Assembly (NCBI GenBank): GCA_023436205.1
Contig: JAEZKC010000026.1
Span: 62,001-126,000 of the forward strand
DNA from: Fibrobacterota bacterium
GTDB lineage: Bacteria > Fibrobacterota > Chitinivibrionia > Chitinivibrionales > Chitinispirillaceae
Direction of reading: 5' to 3'
DNA length: 64,000 nt
Shown: in pieces, positions 61,293 through 64,000 of the stretch
Numbering within the stretch: position 1 is the first letter of the stretch
Layout: every line of letters starts with the position of its first letter
Position numbers and translations under genes: made by a program
The notes under the pieces: model-generated
Told to the model about the DNA's origin: nothing
The model's input: the letters and a program-made list of their open reading frames with translations, nothing else
The model's database searches: none

Positions 61293-62632
61293 ATTCCCGC
61301 AAGGTATTTATTACCGGAATAGGCATAATTAGCCCTTGCGGAGAAAACAGCACTCAAACCTGGAAAAGCCTGATTGAAGGCAGAGTCATTTCAGAACCGA
61401 TACCTTCGCACTGGAACGACTACACAGAGCTCAAGTCCCGAATATGGGCGCCTCTGCCGGATATCGACTATTCGAACAAGAACATAAGCAGAGCTGACAA
61501 ACTTCAGCTGGATAAAATGCAACTTCTCTCAATTATTGCCGCTCAGGAGGCACTTGAATCGGCTCAGCTGCCATTCTTTCCCGATAAACAAAAAAAGAAC
61601 TGCTTCACCATTCCTGAACTTCCTCAAGACCGCACGGGCGTTTTCATGGGCACCGGTTCCGGAGGAATAACTTCGGTGATCAGCGCTCAAGCCAATCACA
61701 CCTTTACGCCAGTGGAAAAGAGGCTCAATTTTTTAGATTCCACAGTAAAAAATCAGATCGACAGTCTGAAGCTCGGGCAGATAATGAGGACTCCCGCACG
61801 CTATAATCCATTTGTGGTCTCAATGATGATGCCCAACGCCTGCTCAAGCGCCTTGGGCATTCGTTTCGGATTAACGGGAACTAATGAAACCTGCTGTCTT
61901 GCCTGTGCTTCCGGCACAGTCGCAATCGGCAAGGCCTACAGGGCTATTGCCAATGGGGAACTCGATTGTGCGCTGTGCGGTGGTGCTGAATACCTTGGGG
62001 ATGAATATGGAGGGGTATTCAGATCATTTGACAGTGCCGATACGCTGGTAAAAGGAGAGTTTCCCTCTTCACCCTTCGATAAAAATCGGAGCGGATTTCT
62101 ATTTGCCGAAGGAGGTGCCGCAGTTCTAATTCTGGAGTCTTACGAGCACGCGGCAGCCCGAAGGGCTCCCATACTTGGAGCATTGCGCGGATTTGAATCA
62201 TGCTTTGACCCATATTCATGCATGAGTATGGAACCAGGCGGAAAGGGAATAGAGGAGATGCTCAGAGCCCTTTTGAAGGCTGCTGAATTAATACCATCCG
62301 ATATTGATTATATCAACTCACATGGAACTGCAACAGAAATGAATGATGAAATTGAAGCATCAGTTATTCACAGAGTTTTCGGAAACAATACACCTGTAAA
62401 TTCCACAAAAGCATTGATGGGACATAGCCTGGGGGCATGCGGAGCCATTGAAACAGCTGTTACAGTGCTTTCCCTTTTTCATGGCAGAATTCACGGAATG
62501 CCACTCCTTGATGATCCGATTGAAAACATAATGATATTCAAACAAAGCCAGCCGTTGCAAGGTCGTTTCGCTCTGACACAATCCTTTGCTTTTGGCGGGC
62601 ACAATGCAGCACTGCTATTGGAGAAAGTCTAA
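61286..62632 (+). CDS. FabF-like beta-ketoacyl-ACP synthase of the polyketide cluster
   Basis: A 448-residue condensing enzyme. The catalytic Cys is Cys207 in CLACASGTVAIGKAYRAI, and the two His are H346 in NSHGTATEMND and H380 in ALMGHSLGACGA, so the triad is complete. FVITGIGIISP-like start and SFDSADTLVKGEFPSSPFDKNRSGFLFAEGG match FabF. It has an insert-rich N-terminal region (residues about 40-115) compared with FabF. It overlaps the ACP gene (by seven bases) and the type III synthase (by one base). Confidence 0.9.
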   Translation: MLDSRKVFITGIGIISPCGENSTQTWKSLIEGRVISEPIPSHWNDYTELKSRIWAPLPDIDYSNKNISRADKLQLDKMQLLSIIAAQEALESAQLPFFPDKQKKNCFTIPELPQDRTGVFMGTGSGGITSVISAQANHTFTPVEKRLNFLDSTVKNQIDSLKLGQIMRTPARYNPFVVSMMMPNACSSALGIRFGLTGTNETCCLACASGTVAIGKAYRAIANGELDCALCGGAEYLGDEYGGVFRSFDSADTLVKGEFPSSPFDKNRSGFLFAEGGAAVLILESYEHAAARRAPILGALRGFESCFDPYSCMSMEPGGKGIEEMLRALLKAAELIPSDIDYINSHGTATEMNDEIEASVIHRVFGNNTPVNSTKALMGHSLGACGAIETAVTVLSLFHGRIHGMPLLDDPIENIMIFKQSQPLQGRFALTQSFAFGGHNAALLLEKV

Positions 62633-63687
62633 TGGATATATCTCGAATTGCATCCGTAGGCACCTCACTGCCCCCCTGCAGGATAACACAAAGCCGATCC
62701 AAGGAATTAATGCTTAACCATTACGGTTCATCCCTGAATGTCCGCAGCAGGGATGTCCTCTGTAAAATGCTTGAGCACCCCGGAATTCAGACTCGAGCTT
62801 TTGCATTTGGCAAGGAGGAGGAATTGCCCGGCATGAAGAACGAGGATCCGGACCTTAGAGCAGAGCGGTTCAGAAAATGGGCTGTCAAGCTGGGCATGCA
62901 AGCCTCTCACATGGCTATTTCAAATGCCGGATTAGATCCTAAAGAAATAACTGCACTCATTGTGAACACATGCACCGGCTATATTTGCCCTGGCCTGTCG
63001 ACCTACCTTGTTGAAGAGATGGAGCTTAATGCAACTATTAAGGTGTATGATCTTGTTGGATCAGGCTGCGGAGGCGCCGTTCCCAATCTGCAGCTGGCTT
63101 CTGCGTTGGCTCTTCAAGGGGAGACAGTTCTTTCTCTGGCGGTTGAAATCTGCAGCGCGACTTTTGAAATGGGTAATGATTTAAGCCTTATAGTTTCAAA
63201 CAGTATTTTTGGCGACGGAGCGGCTGCCATGATTGTTTGGAATAGAGAACAGGGCATCTCTCTTATTTCAACGCAAAGCATCCAATTTCCCAAATACAGG
63301 GAAGATATCCGCTATGTTCATAAAGGTGGAAGGCTGCATAATCAACTCTCGCATCATCTTCCGAAGATCATAGGTAAAATGGTGCCCAAAGCTGTACAAC
63401 AGTTTTTGAATATGCGTGAGCTGAACTACAAAAACATTCAGCACTGGTTCATTCATCCTGGTGGTGATCGCATGCTCAATTCACTGCAGGAGACATTCTC
63501 ACTCAATGAAAAACAGATGAAATACGCCCGGGAGGTCATGCGAAACTGCGGAAACATGTCCTCCCCCACAGTTCTTTTCGAACTGGAGAAGCACTTGACC
63601 GAACGCGCAGGGTCTCCGGGTGACCTGGGGCTTATGCTGGCGTTCGGTGCTGGACTTTCAATTCATATGGCCCTTCTTGAGTGGTAA
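62632..63687 (+). CDS. type III polyketide synthase (chalcone/stilbene synthase family)
   Basis: A 351-residue thiolase-fold synthase. The catalytic triad of the chalcone synthase family is complete: Cys146 in DLVGSGCGGAVPNL, His275 in HWFIHPGGDRML and Asn308 in RNCGNMSSPTVLFEL. CTGYICPGLSTYLVEEM and GDGAAAMIVW are also family features. Such enzymes extend a starter CoA or ACP-bound acid with malonyl units to pyrones, resorcinols or related lipids. Overlaps the ketosynthase gene at TAATGG, indicating translational coupling. Its 3' end overlaps a convergent methyltransferase gene by 56 bp. Confidence 0.9.
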   Translation: MDISRIASVGTSLPPCRITQSRSKELMLNHYGSSLNVRSRDVLCKMLEHPGIQTRAFAFGKEEELPGMKNEDPDLRAERFRKWAVKLGMQASHMAISNAGLDPKEITALIVNTCTGYICPGLSTYLVEEMELNATIKVYDLVGSGCGGAVPNLQLASALALQGETVLSLAVEICSATFEMGNDLSLIVSNSIFGDGAAAMIVWNREQGISLISTQSIQFPKYREDIRYVHKGGRLHNQLSHHLPKIIGKMVPKAVQQFLNMRELNYKNIQHWFIHPGGDRMLNSLQETFSLNEKQMKYAREVMRNCGNMSSPTVLFELEKHLTERAGSPGDLGLMLAFGAGLSIHMALLEW

Positions 63688-64000
63688 CGGATTTCTTTAC
63701 AATGGTAAGCTGGGCAAATCCAAAGAAAACCGGTCTGCTCACGAGGACCTCAAAATGCTGCTGATTCAAAAGAGCATTCATTCGAATACGGTCAGGGAAG
63801 TGTAAAAGACTTTTGACAATATAGCCGTATGTATTCGGATCCCTATGCAGAATGATTCCCCATAGGGAGCACCAGAACTTTAAAAGGCTCAAGCTGACCA
63901 GCTGAATTAAGGGAGAAGGAGATTTGGAAAAATCCAGAAAAGCGGCGATACCGTTTGGCTTCAGAATCCGGTAGACCTCAACCAGGGTGTTTTTCAGATC
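63632..64000 (-). CDS. UbiE/MenG-like methyltransferase, C-terminal part (cut by window edge)
   Basis: Reading minus from 64000, the open frame encodes DLKNTLVEVYRILKPNGIAAF, then LDFSKSPSPLIQL, SLWGIILHRDPNTYGYIVKSL and AQLTIVKKS. The pattern L..VYRILKPNG and the distal GY.Y...SL are those of UbiE/COQ5-type class I methyltransferases. The N-terminal SAM-binding half is beyond the window. It lies beside a type III polyketide synthase, a pairing common in alkylresorcinol and alkylquinone clusters, but it is convergent with that gene rather than in its operon. The stop overlaps the synthase end. Confidence 0.7.
   Translation of the reverse strand, partial: DLKNTLVEVYRILKPNGIAAFLDFSKSPSPLIQLVSLSLLKFWCSLWGIILHRDPNTYGYIVKSLLHFPDRIRMNALLNQQHFEVLVSRPVFFGFAQLTIVKKSVTTQEGPYELKVQHRTPA

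Noticed and set aside
1..64000. tRNA, rRNA, CRISPR array, riboswitch
   Set aside because: I looked for T-loop motifs, repeat-spacer periodicity and known riboswitch strings by eye and found none. A computed search (tRNAscan, Infernal) would be decisive.

Overview
The window is 64 kb of a Gram-negative-type bacterial chromosome of moderate GC with densely packed operons on both strands. It encodes outer-membrane beta-barrels, several lipoproteins, an MCE (Mla-type) lipid transport operon, secreted proteins with a beta-rich C-terminal tail, a multidomain polysaccharide-active secreted protein, a sigma-54 activator and an EIIA-linked diadenylate cyclase. This combination, with no DNA-level match available to me, suggests the Fibrobacterota (Chitinispirillum/Chitinivibrio-like lineages). 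That placement is an inference.

Left part (1-20.2 kb, mostly minus strand): a pyruvate dehydrogenase operon (flavin-barrel protein, pdhA, pdhB, pdhC, lpd) ends in a strong terminator. An AT-rich accessory stretch (about 5.5-9.0 kb) follows, with a DUF2281/PIN toxin-antitoxin pair, a GC-rich non-coding block full of stem-loops, and an orphan Rhs C-terminal tip with an NlpC/P60-like effector domain and a candidate immunity gene. Next come a TPR-SLH lipoprotein, an LPP20-like exported protein, a methyltransferase, a solitary mraY, and the replication operon recF-dciA-gyrB-surE-gyrA.

Middle (20.3-46 kb): a 29-residue AURKAIP1/COX24-type ribosomal protein gene missed by ordinary gene callers; a triple BON protein; a glycan cluster (membrane-anchored GINT1-like propeller, FkbH-like HAD protein with a Cys-rich N-terminus, ChbG-type deacetylase); accC, a degenerate Sua5-like gene and srkA; an MCE operon with a STAS-MlaE fusion, auxiliary lipoprotein and outer-membrane barrel; a REP-flanked RAYT transposase; a PlsB-like acyltransferase translationally joined to a three-domain EIIA/PK-C/DAC cyclic-di-AMP synthase; pgi-yjbQ; a lone ParB-like gene; and a secreted glycoside-hydrolase-like protein.

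Right part (46-64 kb, plus strand): trpE-trpG-trpC-trpF (no trpD), hemW, a zinc-ribbon SUI1 protein and a decaying PKD pseudogene. The most interesting unit follows: a near-perfect sigma-54 promoter (52286-52301) with an upstream palindrome, leading into seven co-directional genes for envelope proteins, a TPR lipoprotein, a membrane Ser/Thr kinase and an FHA-GAF-AAA+-Fis sigma-54 activator. It looks like a self-regulated envelope-sensing system. The window ends in a lipid or polyketide cluster (U32-like protein, ACP, ketosynthase, type III polyketide synthase, and a convergent UbiE-like methyltransferase cut by the window edge). No tRNA, rRNA or CRISPR array was recognised.
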